Source of the DNA: Trileptium ribeirensis
Taxonomy: Eukaryota > Nematoda > Enoplea > Enoplida > Thoracostomopsidae
Reading direction: 5' to 3'
DNA length: 64,000 bases
Assembly: GCA_030248225.1 (NCBI GenBank)
Contig: JASANE010021262.1
Span: 1 to 64,000, forward strand
This document shows, piece by piece, positions 10,121 to 22,439 of the stretch. The notes below the pieces were generated by a model that was not told the origin of the DNA, ran no database searches, and saw only the letters and a program-made list of their open reading frames with translations. The translations under genes were made by a program, and so were the position numbers. How positions within the stretch are numbered: the first letter of the stretch is position 1; each line of letters begins with the position of its first letter.

Positions 10121-13100
10121 CTTTTGAAATAGAAACATCACAGAAATAAGCAAAAGCGTTGATGTTAAGATTAACATTTTTTGTTCGGGAATATCTCGAT
10201 TGCTATTTATATTACTATCAGGCCGAATACTAGTATAATCATGCACAGAATTCAATGCATACGCGCACATGCACACGTATACAAACGCAAACCCTTTGAA
10301 ATACGTTTAGATGCCACGTATAGGAACGGCCAGGAATAAGTGAAAACTAATCCATTGAAATTTCGATTGGTTCCGATTAAATCAAATTTCGATCGAATTC
10401 GAATGAGATTATTTAGTTTAGCGCAAATTAAATAAATTGCAAATGTTATAAAATATAAATAATTATTTTTAATTAAACGAAATTTCGATCGATTGCGATC
10501 AGACTAAATATCGATTGATTACGATATCGGTCGCTTTCGATTTCGCTTATTATTGGCCCGGACAGTACGTAAAACGAAACACACAATCACTGAGTTTTGT
10601 GCAAATCAGCATGCAGGCCAGCGGACATAGCGCAAACTTAGCCCCAGGGTGTAGGAGATTAGTGTTATATCCTATAAAAACAACTTAGCTCGGGAGAGGG
10701 GTTGAAGAGGGCATTAGCCCCGACTTAGTCTAAGACTCGTATATGGATCTTATCTTAAGCCAAGGCTCATGGGTAAGGCTTAATGTATCGAAGCAGGCTC
10801 AGCCAGAATATAGCTTACGCCCCTAAGCTTGACTTTGACCTAAACGAGTATAAACGCAAACCACATTATAAATTGAAATGTAATTGAGAATATTCGTGTC
10901 CGCTTCTTGAACGCTTACTTCTTTCTGCTTGTGATTGTAAGTAAACGAAAGCGGCTGCCCGATGTCATTAGCGGTACAAGATTTTACAAAATAATGTAAT
11001 TTCAAGAGAATTGTCTTTTAATCAAAGGCTTGAGTGAAGCTAGTTTAATGAAACACTTATGCAAAGAAAGTGTGAATCATAAACGTGAACATTGACAAAA
11101 ACTATTACATTACAAGCTTAAAACATAATGTAAGTAAACTGCAACGGCAGGAAAACACTTAAAAATCGACTACCGACAGTAGAAGTACATATCTCTACTA
11201 TATTGTCCTAATCAAAAAATGTGGCAGCATAAAATGAAAAAATGGTACATATACTGCCAACATAAAATGAATTCGATTCGATTACAACTAAATTTATTTG
11301 TTATGCAGTGCAAGAGAAATTTTGAGTAAATGAGATAAAGCATAAACAACAATTGTAGAACGCCAATCACCAGAAAATGTACATAGTAGCCAAAACTTGG
11401 TTGTAATACACATGTCAATATAAAACAAATTCCATTTTTTTCGACTTACCACGAGATGAAGAAGTACCACGACCATTCGAGCGTAGATCTATGTAGGGTA
11501 TTCCGAGATTCTGCAGAATCTGCATAGATTTTACTGCCGATAGCAAAATCGGAGCCACCGAAGGAAACAAGCTGTGGTCAGTACAGATGAAGCTTTTCTC
11601 GCTTGTTTCGTTTGTTCTAAAATAGATATGCTTATCACACTGCGAAGGCTGCTCAAAAAGCACTGACACAAATAACATTGACGATTTAACCACAGAAAAA
11701 ATTTCTGTGCAAAATGCAAAAAAATGAGTTTCATTTGCATATTAAACAAATTGCAGACTGGTGTATTGACCATTAAGCCTAACATTAAATCGGTTGACGG
11801 TTACCTGATTAAGCTGAATTAAATTTTAGCAGACTAAAACGCCTTAACCAACCCAAAATTTGTAGAGCGGCGTGAATTAGGGATTACTGCTACTACTCTT
11901 GATGTAATTACTCACTTGAAATAGAATTCACCCATGGCGTGTTACGCCGTCATTTCTAGAGACACCACGGCATCTCGAATGCCGTTGAAGCTCAGTTTAT
12001 ACGTTAAGATCTTCGTTCTAACAATTATTGCAAAATGTGATTTGATACTGTACTAAAGGTTTCATGGTTTTTCTGTTTAGAATTTTTGACTAGCACTAAT
12101 TTGCTCAATCTTGGCTGAATTTTGTACAGATTCAAATCATAGATCAATTTTATAATCGACCTTTTCTGCCGCTTTTGCAAACACCTATTTTGATCAAAAC
12201 GTGTTATTTTAAAGCATTAACTTATCTCTATTTTATTCGCATTTAACAATAAACTCTACCTCGAATTAATTTTTTTATTCTGAGTTGCCTACAAAGTTTG
12301 ATCGTTTGTGCAACACACAATTGCCGCTATTTCAGAGTGCACACGGAAATAAAAAACGGTAATTTTAATACAAATATAAGTTGCCAAAACAAAATACAAA
12401 TCACTAAGAAATAGAAATGAATCAACATATACTGAGGTTCAATGTTCTTTTTCTCAGAATGATCATAATATACCTTATTAAAGTGAAAAATTCACTGTAT
12501 CGATCTTCCAGTTTGCCGTAGTATAGCCAATCATCCATCATATCTAGATGTGGTTTCAGTGTCGACAACCACAAATCCAGCGAGAGATTCACCTAGAAAC
12601 AACTGGATTTTCGGCATAGACAAACCGTTCAGGATACTAATCAATATAAGACTATATGTTACGAACAAAAATACACTATAACAAAACCTGCTCTATAAAC
12701 GGTAAAAAGCTTAATTTATGTCTTAGTTTTACATTACTGATTCAAAATGTGTTGACCGCTTATCACACTTGTGCAACAGGAACGTGCCTCTCATGGTGGA
12801 GTTAAGTATTCGTTTATATTATTGCTACATATTTGGGTGAATCCCGTTAATAATAAGTTGAATAAAATGAATTACATGCTCATAAGAGTTTACCGCCCAG
12901 GCTCAATTCGCACATCTAGAAGCAAAGCGCCGACCCTCGCGCACCGACAGGTCTTCCACACCCTCACCCCACCAACACAGGTCGTCTACACCTCACCACA
13001 CCGACAGGTCGTCCACACCACCTCCTCCCGCTTGAAAATGTATGATAAAATACATCGCTGTGGTATATCTGCCATTTGTGCCAACGAAAAGCATTTGAGT

Positions 13101-15670
13101 TAGAATTTAGAATGTGGGAATGGCATGTTTTTCGCATTTTTTGCGTAATTTAAGCGTTTTCGAGGACCCGTTTCGCATTTTTAACCAAGCTTTGCGTAAT
13201 TTACGCGTTTTATTTCTAGGACCGGACAAACTGAGCAGCTTACATAATATGGACCGGCTATTTTCCGCAAAATATTCGACATGATTCCCAATGCACAACA
13301 GCATCTGCTGCTATGACAATATTATTATGCATTAATAGCAGCATAAACAGTTTGTCTTTCAAGAATCCGTATAACTTATACGTTCAGGAAAGATAGAAAC
13401 AGTTACATACTGATATTAATGCGTATCTTTATGTTTATATATATTTTATATGTATGCATATAAGTAGTTTTGATTTTCTTTTTATGATAAAAATTATGCT
13501 TTTTTGGTACACCGTTGCGCATTAAAAAACAGATTTGCGTAAGTTTATATATTCGGAAATTGAAAAAACTCTGGGCACTGGTGTTTTCTATATAACTTTT
13601 ATTAAATAATTTATTACATCAAGAGTACATTAGGGAACAGTATGACACTTCCCTGCGCTCACATGTAAACCCGTGTTTGATGTTTGATGACGCGGACGTT
13701 TTCGGTCTGGCCCCAGTTTTTTTTGGGCGGGAGGGGTCGTCATGCACAAAAAACCAAAGAAACTGGGGGTAGCTCGGCCCTTCCAAAGTTTTAGCTGGGC
13801 TCTCCAAATTGGGGGGCCTGGTATTCTTCGGTTCCCCCTGGTGCACTACAGGTGCCCCCGGTTCGTGCATCCTGGAAAATTTTGGGCTTCCCCCGGTGCA
13901 CCGCCTCTTGGAAATTTTTTTGTTTCCAATCGGTCCAAAGTACATAAAAATTGATAAAAATTTGTACTAAAATTCTGTTCTGAAGCTACAAATATAGCAA
14001 AGTTCGTCAAAATTTGCTTTATAATCTCTTTTCTCTCCATCAAAAGCGTTTTGACAGTGTTTCTGTATCTGACACGATTTTTAGCCGTTTTTCTTTTAGC
14101 AAAATGCACCCTGGCAAAATCAGGCGCGCCCCTGGTTCGGAACCAGGGGGTCCCTGGCAAAATTGTCAGCGAATGGAGAGCCCAGTTTACGGGTGTAGCT
14201 CGATTCCCCGAGTATCTGGGGGCTCGGTTTCTAAGCAGCTACGGATTCAACCGACCCCCCACAGAAACTGTCAGGGGCGGGTGAGGCCGAAAACGCCGAC
14301 GTCATCAAACACGGGTTTACATGTGACTGCAGGCAAGTGTCATAGTTTTCTCTAATGCACTCTTGCTTTTATTAATTCAGCAGCAAAACCGTCCAAACTG
14401 CTTATTAGAATGCAACATGATTGCAAACATGTTGTAAACACAACTAAACCACCATTGGTAGGAACTAGAAAGAAGGCTGATATAATTTTATCGTGGTGGT
14501 GGCCGACTTGATTTGGAAAGTGACTCCAGGGACTCCATGCTACAGCAGTTTAAGCGCATCTGTGGGCAACAACAAAACCAAATCTTTATCGAACTGTCCA
14601 GTAAAAAACAGACGAAAAATAAGCAACTGTTCAGCTGCAGCTATTCGATAATTTTTCACAATTTACACTTATTTCCATGCGCAACTGTATATTTTTACAA
14701 CGTCCAGTATATTGCAATAAATTAGTGTCCAGCTTGAGTGATAAAGTGTGCCAACAAAAAAGAATTTCATAGCGCTTTAAAAGCTAAAAAGCCAAAAATC
14801 CGCTTTCCCATTAATAGGCTCTGACTGATATCCAATAATGAATTAGAACATGCGTTGATAAACTGCGAATATATCAAGTAATCGCAGTTTCAAGCGAGAC
14901 TGGAGATAAAACACTGTGTAAGTGTCAAAACTAGATCGAGCAATTAACACATAATTCTTGAAAGTATTATATTTACTATTAATCCAAATAATAATATTGC
15001 ACATTTATATAACAAATTCAATGATGTGTAGTGTTCGCTGCGATCACGTCATCCAACAAACTATACAGCCATTAGGCATTCTTAACGTTAAGAACCAAAA
15101 TATACACAAACCTACGTTATAAATGAGAACTATTCGTCAAAAAACAAGTGAATCTTGTATGCACGCTTTTCTCTAACACTCTACGTAGCTGCTCGTGGTT
15201 TTTTCCTTTAGTCTAAAACCGAGCCTGAATTTCGACAACTTTGAAAATACAGCGATAGTTTTAAAACCAATCGATTCATTCAAAAAGCTGATTGTTCAGC
15301 AAATAGGGAAATATCGGTTTTTCGTGCCTGAAAAGTTTTCGATTACTTTTGATGTCGACGTCTATACAATTTTAAATAACTCTGGAACTGGGTCGTCGCT
15401 TGCTCAAGAGATATATTTTTGACGAGTACCATATTGTTAGTAAAGCTCCTATTAAGTTAAAAATCAACATGCACTTACCATAGTGCAATCGGCAGTTAAG
15501 ACGGCGGTAAAGAGAGTTGAGATTAAATTAGCAGCGTTTTCCCGAATGCTACAGTTATATCCATCTGACAAAATTTTTGTAGCAATTGCATTTAGCCATT
15601 CAAGATCTTTTTGACTGTTTCTCAATTTGCATAATAAATCATTCAGGCTATCTGAAACAAGTTTGAGCAA
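9924..15670 (-). CDS. TUBGCP5: Gamma-tubulin complex component 5 (GCP5), internal exons, partial gene
   Basis: GCP5 is one of the GCP-fold subunits of the gamma-tubulin ring complex, which caps minus ends and nucleates microtubules at centrosomes. Four exons (15670-15479, 12592-12474, 11571-11450, 10120-about 9924) join without a phase conflict: 0, then 2/1, then 1/2. The joined product runs about 210 residues. It contains ENAANLISTLFTAVL followed by LWLSTLKPHLDMMDDWLYYG (family form: LW-x-T-x-(R/K)P-Y-L-x-x-x-D-(D/E)-W-(I/L)-x-x-G), then SVAPILLSAVKSMQILQNLG, then EFMESLSKSVQPII. These blocks appear in the same order as in human GCP5, in the middle of the protein. The N-terminal exons and the gamma-tubulin-binding GCP C-terminal domain were not found, so the gene is incomplete as annotated. 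Identification is from remembered family sequence, not a search. Confidence 0.82.
10322..10566. mobile_element. ~245-bp palindromic MITE (GGCCAGGAATAAGTG family)
   Basis: The left end GGAACGGCCAGGAATAAGTG is inverse to the right end, which reads CTGTCCGGGCCAATAATAAGCG from the other strand. The arms continue into AAATTTCGATCGA-rich sequence on both sides of an AT-rich centre, so the whole unit can fold into one long hairpin. TA flanks both sides. It lies in a GCP5 intron. Relatives are at 15736-15962, about 26390-26540 and about 46070-46310. Confidence 0.65.
10680..10815. repeat. Dispersed AAGCCTAAGCTAAG-type repeat, copy 1
   Basis: A run of TAAGCC/AAGGCTTA/AGCTTACG motifs with ATATGGATCTTA that recurs, in either orientation, at about 25790-25880, 42955-43030, 48040-48130 and 52450-52540. 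It is non-coding. The shared core, best seen in the last two, includes GCAGGCTAAGCC, GTTCTCGAT and ATCCATATATG. Confidence 0.45.
11450..11571 (-). CDS. TUBGCP5: GCP5 exon
   Basis: 122-bp exon with acceptor gaccacag and a strong donor G|gtaagt at its end. It starts with 1 nt that completes the AGC codon opened by the upstream exon and ends after 1 nt of a Gly codon. It encodes SLFPSVAPILLSAVKSMQIL, then QNLGIPYIDLRSNGR and a Ser-rich end. This equals the human GCP5 segment with F-x-x-P-x-L-K-x-I-x-x-A-G-K-S-M-Q-L-L-x-N-L. The matched phases at both junctions support the model. Confidence 0.82.
12474..12592 (-). CDS. TUBGCP5: GCP5 exon with the LW...KPHLDMMDDWLYYG motif
   Basis: 119-bp exon with acceptor gtttctag and donor AAG|gtatat, starting in phase 0 and ending after 2 nt. 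It encodes VNLSLDLWLSTLKPHLDMMD, then DWLYYGKLEDRYSEFFTLI. The W-x-x-x-(L/V)-(K/R)-P-(H/Y)-L-x-x-x-D-(D/E)-W-(L/I)-x-x-G pattern followed by L-x-D-x-x-x-E-F-x-(I/T) is the best conserved core of GCP proteins. This exon is the strongest single piece of evidence for the gene. Confidence 0.88.
13621..14364. mobile_element. 744-bp non-autonomous element with ~120-bp terminal inverted repeats
   Basis: The left end AAGAGTACATTAGGGAACAG with TATGACACTTCCCTGCG and ACATGTAAACCCGTGTTTGA is repeated inverted at the right end (AAGAGTGCATTAGAGAAAAC, TATGACACTTGCCTGCAG, ACATGTAAACCCGTGTTTGA). The arms run on through the GACG-CGTTTTCGG blocks to about 13730 and 14250. The interior is GC-rich with proline/glycine-coding noise (CCCCCTGGTGCAC, twice) and open frames in several frames, none with a known domain. 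No clear target duplication was found. It sits in the long intron upstream of the second GCP5 exon. Confidence 0.7.
15479..15670 (-). CDS. TUBGCP5: GCP5 exon (most 5' one found)
   Basis: 192-bp exon, exactly 64 codons, phase 0 at both ends, with acceptor actacag and donor ATG|gtaagt. It encodes LLKLVSDSLNDLLCKLRN, then DLEWLNAIATKIL, then RENAANLISTLFTAVLTAD. It aligns with the human GCP5 segment T-L-x-x-V-V-D-K-L ... V-x-H-K-V-F ... R-A-S-H-L-L-N-T-L-Y-K-A-I-L, which directly precedes the LW...W motif of the next exon. Upstream exons (N-terminal third of the protein) should lie between here and about 28 kb but were not recognised. Confidence 0.78.
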
Positions 15671-15735
15671 CTGTAGTATTTTGTATCACAACTGATACGT
15701 ATTTCAAATGTTAGTAAAAGTAAAATTTTCAAGTA

Positions 15736-15962
15736 TAGTCACGGCCAAAAACAAGTGCACTCGAAATCAATCTAATTTTTGTTTAAACGAAATCGATCTA
15801 CATTTTATAAAATTGAAACTTATTGAATGAAGCCGGAATCGAAAAATTACCAAAATTTCGTTTTGTCATAATTGAAATATCGAAATGGATCGATATTTCG
15901 TTTATCGGAATCGATCTCAGTTTTAATAGATTTATTTTTGTAGTTGTTTCTGGTGACGACTG
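15736..15962. mobile_element. ~227-bp palindromic MITE
   Basis: The left end TAGTCACGGCCAAAAACAAGTG and the right end, reading CAGTCGTCACCAGAAACAAC from the other strand, are inverse, with TA on both flanks. The interior is full of ATCGAAAT/ATCGATAT palindromic text. It is a relative of the element at 10322-10566 and lies just upstream of the most 5' GCP5 exon found. Confidence 0.6.
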
Positions 15963-16860
15963 TAGTTTCTGTGCAATGTGTGGTGTGTTATTACAATATG
16001 TACCCTTCTTTAGGTATGTCCAAAATTCATTCAAAAAGAACATTACCATTTTGAGCTTCGCATATTACTCTCACTGAACACTATTATGCTTGGTATAAAA
16101 TCACGCAGATGGCACATCATACCATGTTTTTGAAGGCAGGTATACCTCACAACATAAAAAGCGATATGCGATGTAGATATGTATTGCAAGATAATTTAGC
16201 GTTACAGTTCCAAATGCAGATGGATCGAAGATCAAACTCTGGGCAACATAGATCAATGTCAACCTGTGACAAGACGAAAAAACGATTAAAACAAGCACAG
16301 TTTCGTGTCTTACGTGTGGAAAATAACATTCAAAAATACGAAATTGTGTGCTTAATCAATACATACAGTAATGCACATCCTAAATGGCTATCGCGTAGTG
16401 AGAAATCGAGCATCGAAAGATTACAGAGCGAACATCGAACAAGAAATGCTACAAAAATATTGTAGGCCGCCCAGTGACCAACCGGAAAGCGAACATGCGG
16501 AAAAACAACGAGCGTGCATCAGGCGACTGACAGTCATTTCTCACGGAAGCTGATCTTTGACTCGTTACTTCAATGTGACATGAGAAAAATTCATAGTTAT
16601 AAGAAAAATATAATAATTTTTGTGTTGAATATTTGTTTGCACGACAAATATACGAATTTGTGCTTAAAATCATACAAGTAAAGATAACCAAAAACATGCA
16701 CAGAATGTACATCGTTGCATACAGACCTATAACTACTACGATAAAGTACCATATAAAACAGTGTTTTTATATAAAATACATCCTTGTTTATACAACAATT
16801 TGTATATATAACGTAATGTAAAATATTTTGAAACATTACAGTTCAGAACATTAAAATAAA

Positions 16861-16936
16861 ATGTGCATTTGTATTCCAACGCTCGATATTGACTTTTAGG
16901 CGGAGCATTCTCTAGCCACTGAGCTAAATTGAGCCG
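16861..16936 (-). repeat. tRNA-derived SINE head or tRNA pseudogene
   Basis: On the minus strand the sequence starts GGCTCAATTTAGCTCAGTGG, then CTAGAGAATGCTCCGCCTA. This contains an almost perfect polymerase III A box (TAGCTCAGTGGCTAGAG). A degraded B box (GCGTTGGAATAC in place of GGTTCGAATCC) follows at the expected distance. The acceptor arm does not close and the anticodon arm is poor, so it is not a working tRNA. An AT-rich tail follows. Confidence 0.55.
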
Positions 16937-17049
16937 ATTTTATTATGCATGAACAAAAATTACCGAAATTCATAATAAAGACTTTGGTTTTGGCTGCATA
17001 ATGTAATTTGAACATTTCACACGTTGCGCTAAAAATTTCAGAATAATCT

Positions 17050-17454
17050 GCGAGCAAAATAGTACTAGTGTATGTAGGAACCTATAAATATTTCACTATG
17101 AAACCATTACTTTACTCTCCGCTAACCTATTTTAACAGAGCCAAGAAGCCATTTTAGCGAAGAAAGATACTGCTGAAGCCATGATATCGCGAGCAAAATA
17201 GGACTAGCAAATGTAGGAACCTATAAACATTTTACTATGAAACCATACTCTCCGCTAACCTATTTTAACAGAGCCAAGATGCCATTTTAGCGAAGAAAGA
17301 TACTGCTGAAGCCATGATATCGCGAGCAAAATAGGACTAGCATATGTAGGAACCTATAAACATTTTACTATGAAACCATACTCTCCGCTAACCTATTTTA
17401 ACAGAGCCAAGATGCCATTTTAGCGAAGAAAGATACTGCTGCAGCCACGATATC
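17050..17454. repeat. Three tandem copies of a 133-139 bp satellite unit
   Basis: Copies start at 17050, 17189 and 17322 with GCGAGCAAAATAG-ACTAG. Each contains TATGTAGGAACCTATAAA, CATACTCTCCGCTAACC and CATTTTAGCGAAGAAAG, and ends with GCCATGATATC. Copies 2 and 3 are nearly identical; copy 1 carries a few extra bases (ATTACTTTACTC). The low divergence points to recent amplification. Confidence 0.85.
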
Positions 17455-17459
17455 ATTGC

Positions 17460-20400
17460 TTGAGTAGTTAAACAATCGTAATTAGTTTTCTCGAATACGA
17501 TAAACTTCTCGATTAACAAAATGTTCGTGCCGAATTGCTTTATTGGTTTTAGGCAGCAGCTGATACTTTCCTGAAAATGTCAATCTACAAAATCAATATC
17601 AACAACGAATAAGGCAACAAAAATAATGCAACTGCATTTGTTCACTACTAGTTGACTGAGTATGATAAATATGCTGGAAGCAAAAACGGCTAGTCTTCGA
17701 TTTGTCTAAATCATTTGTAGACAATTCTGAATCGACATAACACGTTCTCGCATGCAGAATGTTACGCAAATAAATCCAAAAACTGCGGAATTGTTCTAAT
17801 ATTTCCGTCGTTCTTAATATTTTACGTCGAGGAATGACCTGGGGTCCCTCAGTTCGGAAGTGGGGTGGGGTTTGAACCAAAAATCCCTGAGCAGGATCTC
17901 CAGTTCATCTCGTGGCTCACCCCAGTTGAATTGGGGTTATATAAAGTGCTGTAAAAGTCTGAAAAAATAAAAATTGTCTTTATTTTGCAACTTATTGCAA
18001 TTGTGCTTACAAGAGAAAATTTTAATGATTTTTAGCCCCGTTGGTGAAAATTTGTGATTTTTGAGCCAAAATATGAAAAATTTCGCGTATTTTAGACCAT
18101 CAGAGAAAAGTTTGGTAATTGTTTAGTGTCGCGGGAACGTACCTGAGAGAATAACAAAATACCTTCAAGTCAATCAATGCGTTATTAACACAAATTAACA
18201 CTATTATTACGATTTGTTCCCATCGAAATTTATTAATGATAAAACTCTGAGTTGTGAGCATTACGTCGAGAGAGTAATATTTAAATTAAAATACAGATTC
18301 ATCTTTCATAAATTTTACTTCTTTCTCATTTTTTGTACTTAACAATGAAGTGCATCACTAATCACTTTCCTACCCTAGCAAACTGGATAACTCGACAAAG
18401 TAGAACAGCGGAGATACATTATAAAACATAAATTTTCGTTTCCCAAAATAAACGGATTTTCACATTTTCAAGTTATTTCTGCAAAAAAACCATTATTCTG
18501 CCAAAGTGATTTGAGATTGCTGAATATTCCAAAAGTCATTACAAATTAGGTTGTACGTGTCTACTAAACGATGTCAGAGGTTTTTCGGATTTAAAAATAG
18601 CACCAAACTCCAAATTTTCAGGAAACGCAGTAACCACTAAATTTATTGAGCGCCCATATTTTTGGTTAATTTTCAAGGTAAAAGCAAGGGCCACACGGTT
18701 CTCAAAACTCACTGTTTTCAGTTACAACCGAACATACTATTTCTGTTCGTTTCACCTAGTTGTAGGAGCTACAAGTAACCTTCTGTCAGGCGACAGTAAT
18801 ATTCTTAGTAGATTTGATAATAAATTTATTTGCGTACATTAATCTGTCTCGATTTTGGAAAGATTCCCTAAATTTGCAACTTTACCGTTTGATTATGGAC
18901 ATTGTTAAACACAAAAAGCACAGAAAATCTGCTGAACTTCAGCATTTTCTAAAATGTTTCTTCCAACGGTAGCGCATAGGTTCTCTTAAGACAGGAACAC
19001 AGGAATATCAACATTACTAATTACACCACCAAATGACTGCATCCTTCCAAAAGAACAAACATCGTCCGAGAAGTCGCCATTTTTAATGAGTTCACTGAAT
19101 GTACTTAAATATGCAGTCACGGACAGAAATTATTACAATCGAAACAGAAATTAAAATAAGTCGAACCCATATCGAAATTGAAATGTACACAGAATCCTAA
19201 TAGGCATTAGAACACAATATGATCGACACAATATGATCGAAATTCATAGAAATATCACCAGACTCTGCAGTGTTTATCCATAACAGAAACTCTAATTTTC
19301 TTGCCATAGCATTACTACATGTATATTGCTTGTTCACAAGCTTATTTCGCTAACTCGAATAATTCCCGCCAGAAATGACAGTATTTCCCGGGTGTCCGCA
19401 GCTCGACGAGTCTCATATTCCAGGAAATTTTTACCATGAAAATTCAAACTAAATCAAATTGTAATGCAAATATAATATTCAAGTTTCATCAATTAACGTT
19501 TAAATCAGTTTCATCACAAGTTCCGCTATTTTTTCACCGAATGCAGATGCCTCAGATTGTGAAGCTATACGCTTGGCCTCAAATTCTTGAAGGTTATTCC
19601 ATATTCGCTTCCAATCATTTTGATAATGGCGGCTTTCTTCACATGATCCGATTTTTTACAACTTTAGTGTCAAAGCGGTCATGTTCGGTGAAAAAATTTG
19701 AAAAAAGAGCGTCATTTTTAGGAAAATTTTGCAAAAAAATTCCAGGAAATGTCGCTTTTTGTTTTACAAGGCTTCAAATTCCAAGATATTCCATGCGAAA
19801 TATCAAATCCTAGGAACATCCAGGAAATAATTTCAGGATGTGGGCACACAGTATCTCGTTTGAAAGGTAATCCATTGTTAACAATGCGTATTCGAAGAAT
19901 AAAACTACTGAAAGTTGGTTTACCACGGACAGATGTGATGCTTCAGAGAACGCCAGTAAACATGATTCATCATCTGATTCAAACGCATTCGGTAGCCCAC
20001 GTGCGCAGCTGAAATAATTACGCAGGCATATAACATAACGTACACAAGTACAGTTTAAATCAAAATATGGAAACTATCATAAAATATGTTTCGACATCGT
20101 AGCAGCAAATTCCCGTTTTTGTTTACTCCGGAGCTTTTCCATTCCGTGAGTTCATGAAAAAATTCCAATACATAAGCGTAACACAAAATGTTCAGTCGTG
20201 GGTACATTACCAATTATAGAGCTCAACATTTTAATGGTTTACGAACATTGTTCCGTTACAGTTTGTATATACATTTATGTTTTTGACATTAATAACAACA
20301 GTATTATTTACAGTAATTTGTGTTATGATAACATAAATTAACAGATAGGAGAACAGTATAGAATTAATAGAACAGTTTCGGACAAAATTGAAAATAAATA

Positions 20401-22050
20401 TTTCGAGAACAACCGTGAGTTACGCGCAAACTCATTCTAATAAACGTGACATGTTATGTAGCAGAACATGTACCGACACCATTTGCACATTTAACAACCT
20501 CGGTAAAGCTATTTTTTATCCTATAAATTGACATCAAGGATGAAAGGATACCCATTTTTATAAATACAGTTGGAGTTACTAGTGATAACAATGGTTTGAC
20601 CACTCTTTGGGGTAGACCAGATATAAAGCATTTCTAAATCGATCTGATTTGGCTCAAAATTTTTTATTACATAACGTTACCTGATGAAATTCGTACTCAG
20701 CCAATTAAACGTCTACATTTTGAAGGATAATGGTAATAACCTTTTACGCTAAAGTTAACTCAGTTGTTGCTGGTAAATAACTTGACTTTTCATATTGCAG
20801 AAACTTTAAAGAGTATGCAACAATAATATTGATATATGTGAATAACAGCTTCTTCGAGACAACACAAGAATTGTGTTCTCATTTTGGGTAGTGAATCAAA
20901 TAAATCAGTTCGTTAGCATCCATCGCGTCAATATGGCAGTCGGTAGTATTGTCTTTTTACACATTATCAGACTGAGCTACCAACTGTTATAAACTGTAAA
21001 TATTCAGGACAAAATGTAAAGAAATTTCAGCGGGAACTGTCTACATTAAGCACAATGCAGTAACATCTGATCATCAATTCCACTAGCCGCATTGTGTGAA
21101 AATACAGCAATCGGATTTTGCTTAACCAAAAATATTTATGTTTACAAAAGATGCCAATGCAGGCATAATGGCTGAACCAGAATTTACTACAAGACACACC
21201 CATGATGTCCGAATTCTGCCTTCGGTATGGCTTTTACATTTTGCCAGAACCGCTATCGGAATACAATTTCTCCCGAAACCGGAATTTCGGTTATTCATTG
21301 AAGTTTTACTGTACTGTACTGAACGTATTTTTACACCATTTCTTAAAGGTTCAAAGTTTTGCAGAAACTTTAAGTCATACCTGGTGGATACAGAAAGCAG
21401 AAACTGGCGATTCAACGGAATAACAAGTTTTATGGAACAAAACTTTATCACAATTACTGTATGCACAACTTGTTTTTTGAATTAGTCTCTCGGTAGGGTT
21501 TTATTAGCCAATTCATGGCGGCTTTTGACCAGCCATTAAAACCATTAGAAACCCATTTACTTACAAACAGTGGTATAGTAAGATATTGTACTCAAAAGAT
21601 AGTTCTTAAAAGTACTAAAATATGACAATACATTCGCTAATTTTGCCAAATGGTTAATGTATATCTTCTACTAAACATGCTGGTGTTTTTATCGTGGAAG
21701 TAATAATTTTAAAATAAGCTTCAGCTCTCTGATTAAAAAAAATTTCGAAACCTATAATACAGACAATAATTATTATTTAGGCACTGCAAGCAATACATAT
21801 CCAAACAAATGAAGACAGACTGTATTTTCAGAAATTGGGTTCGTCAACCGTAAAGCCACTGAAAAAGTATAATATAATAAACTCAAGTTGGACTCTAGAT
21901 AACAAATCAACTGTATTCAGAGCTCTTGATGACCTAGCAGACACACGATGTGCGCTAAAACACGCAATAAAAATGACGAAATTTTAACAATCGATATTTC
22001 TGGCAAAGGATCGCCGAAACATGTTCAGGCCCACAGCGGTCTAAAGAGTT
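17460..22050. other. Long stretch without a recognised gene
   Basis: No exon with supporting splice phases and no clear protein motif. A run of Phe/Arg-rich frame at 17880-17640 (-), an open stretch at 19436-20012 (+) and overlapping 114-115 codon frames on both strands at 21122-21485 look like chance. A MITE-like terminus (CAGTCACGGACAGAAATTA) lies at about 19114. Upstream exons of GCP5 may be hidden here. Confidence 0.4.
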
Positions 22051-22300
22051 AGCCCACAACTATGTTGTAGATCTCGATGAACTGATTCCGGATAGTGATC
22101 AGGTACGCAAAGCCTGTGTCGCGAGATATGGGAATGAGATATTGGTACCCGTATGGTCAGATTTGTCAAAAAGCCTTAAAATCCAGTTTTCTGCAAGTTC
22201 GACCCATAATATGGGGTCGGAACACTTTTAGCGATCAACTAAAGGGCACATCATCATCACTTTTGCTATCGAATAAAAATTTGTCGATCGAAATGCATCC
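22040..22300. repeat. Dispersed repeat, inverted relative to 27.17-27.38 kb
   Basis: The blocks ATGTTGTAGATCTCGATGAA, GCCTGTGTCGCGAGATATG, TATGGGGTCGGAACA, CAACTAAAGGGCACA and TTTGCTATCGAATAAAAA occur in reverse order and orientation at 27165-27385. The two copies are strongly diverged between these blocks. No coding frame is shared. Probably an old transposon. Confidence 0.65.
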
Positions 22301-22439
22301 ATCCGAACATAAGGTGTGCGTGAAAACCAACAAGGAAAAAGAAATTTCACAATCTTTCGCCCTAGCGCTCTCAAAGGAAACTCCGCTCGCTCCACTTCAA
22401 TTATACAAATTTCAATCAATATTGCATACTTGAATAATA

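Noticed and set aside
17599..17880. Possible extra GCP5 exon (EILEQFRSFWIYLRNILHAR on the minus strand)
   Set aside because: It resembles the segment before the known exons only loosely, and no donor in phase 0, as required by the exon at 15670, is available.
19436..20012. 125-codon plus-strand frame and its overlapping neighbour
   Set aside because: Composition looks random (Phe/Lys/Ile-rich), with no motif and no splice support.
21122..21485. Overlapping 114-115 codon frames on both strands
   Set aside because: Neither product shows a known motif. Frames mirrored on both strands at this length are expected occasionally by chance.
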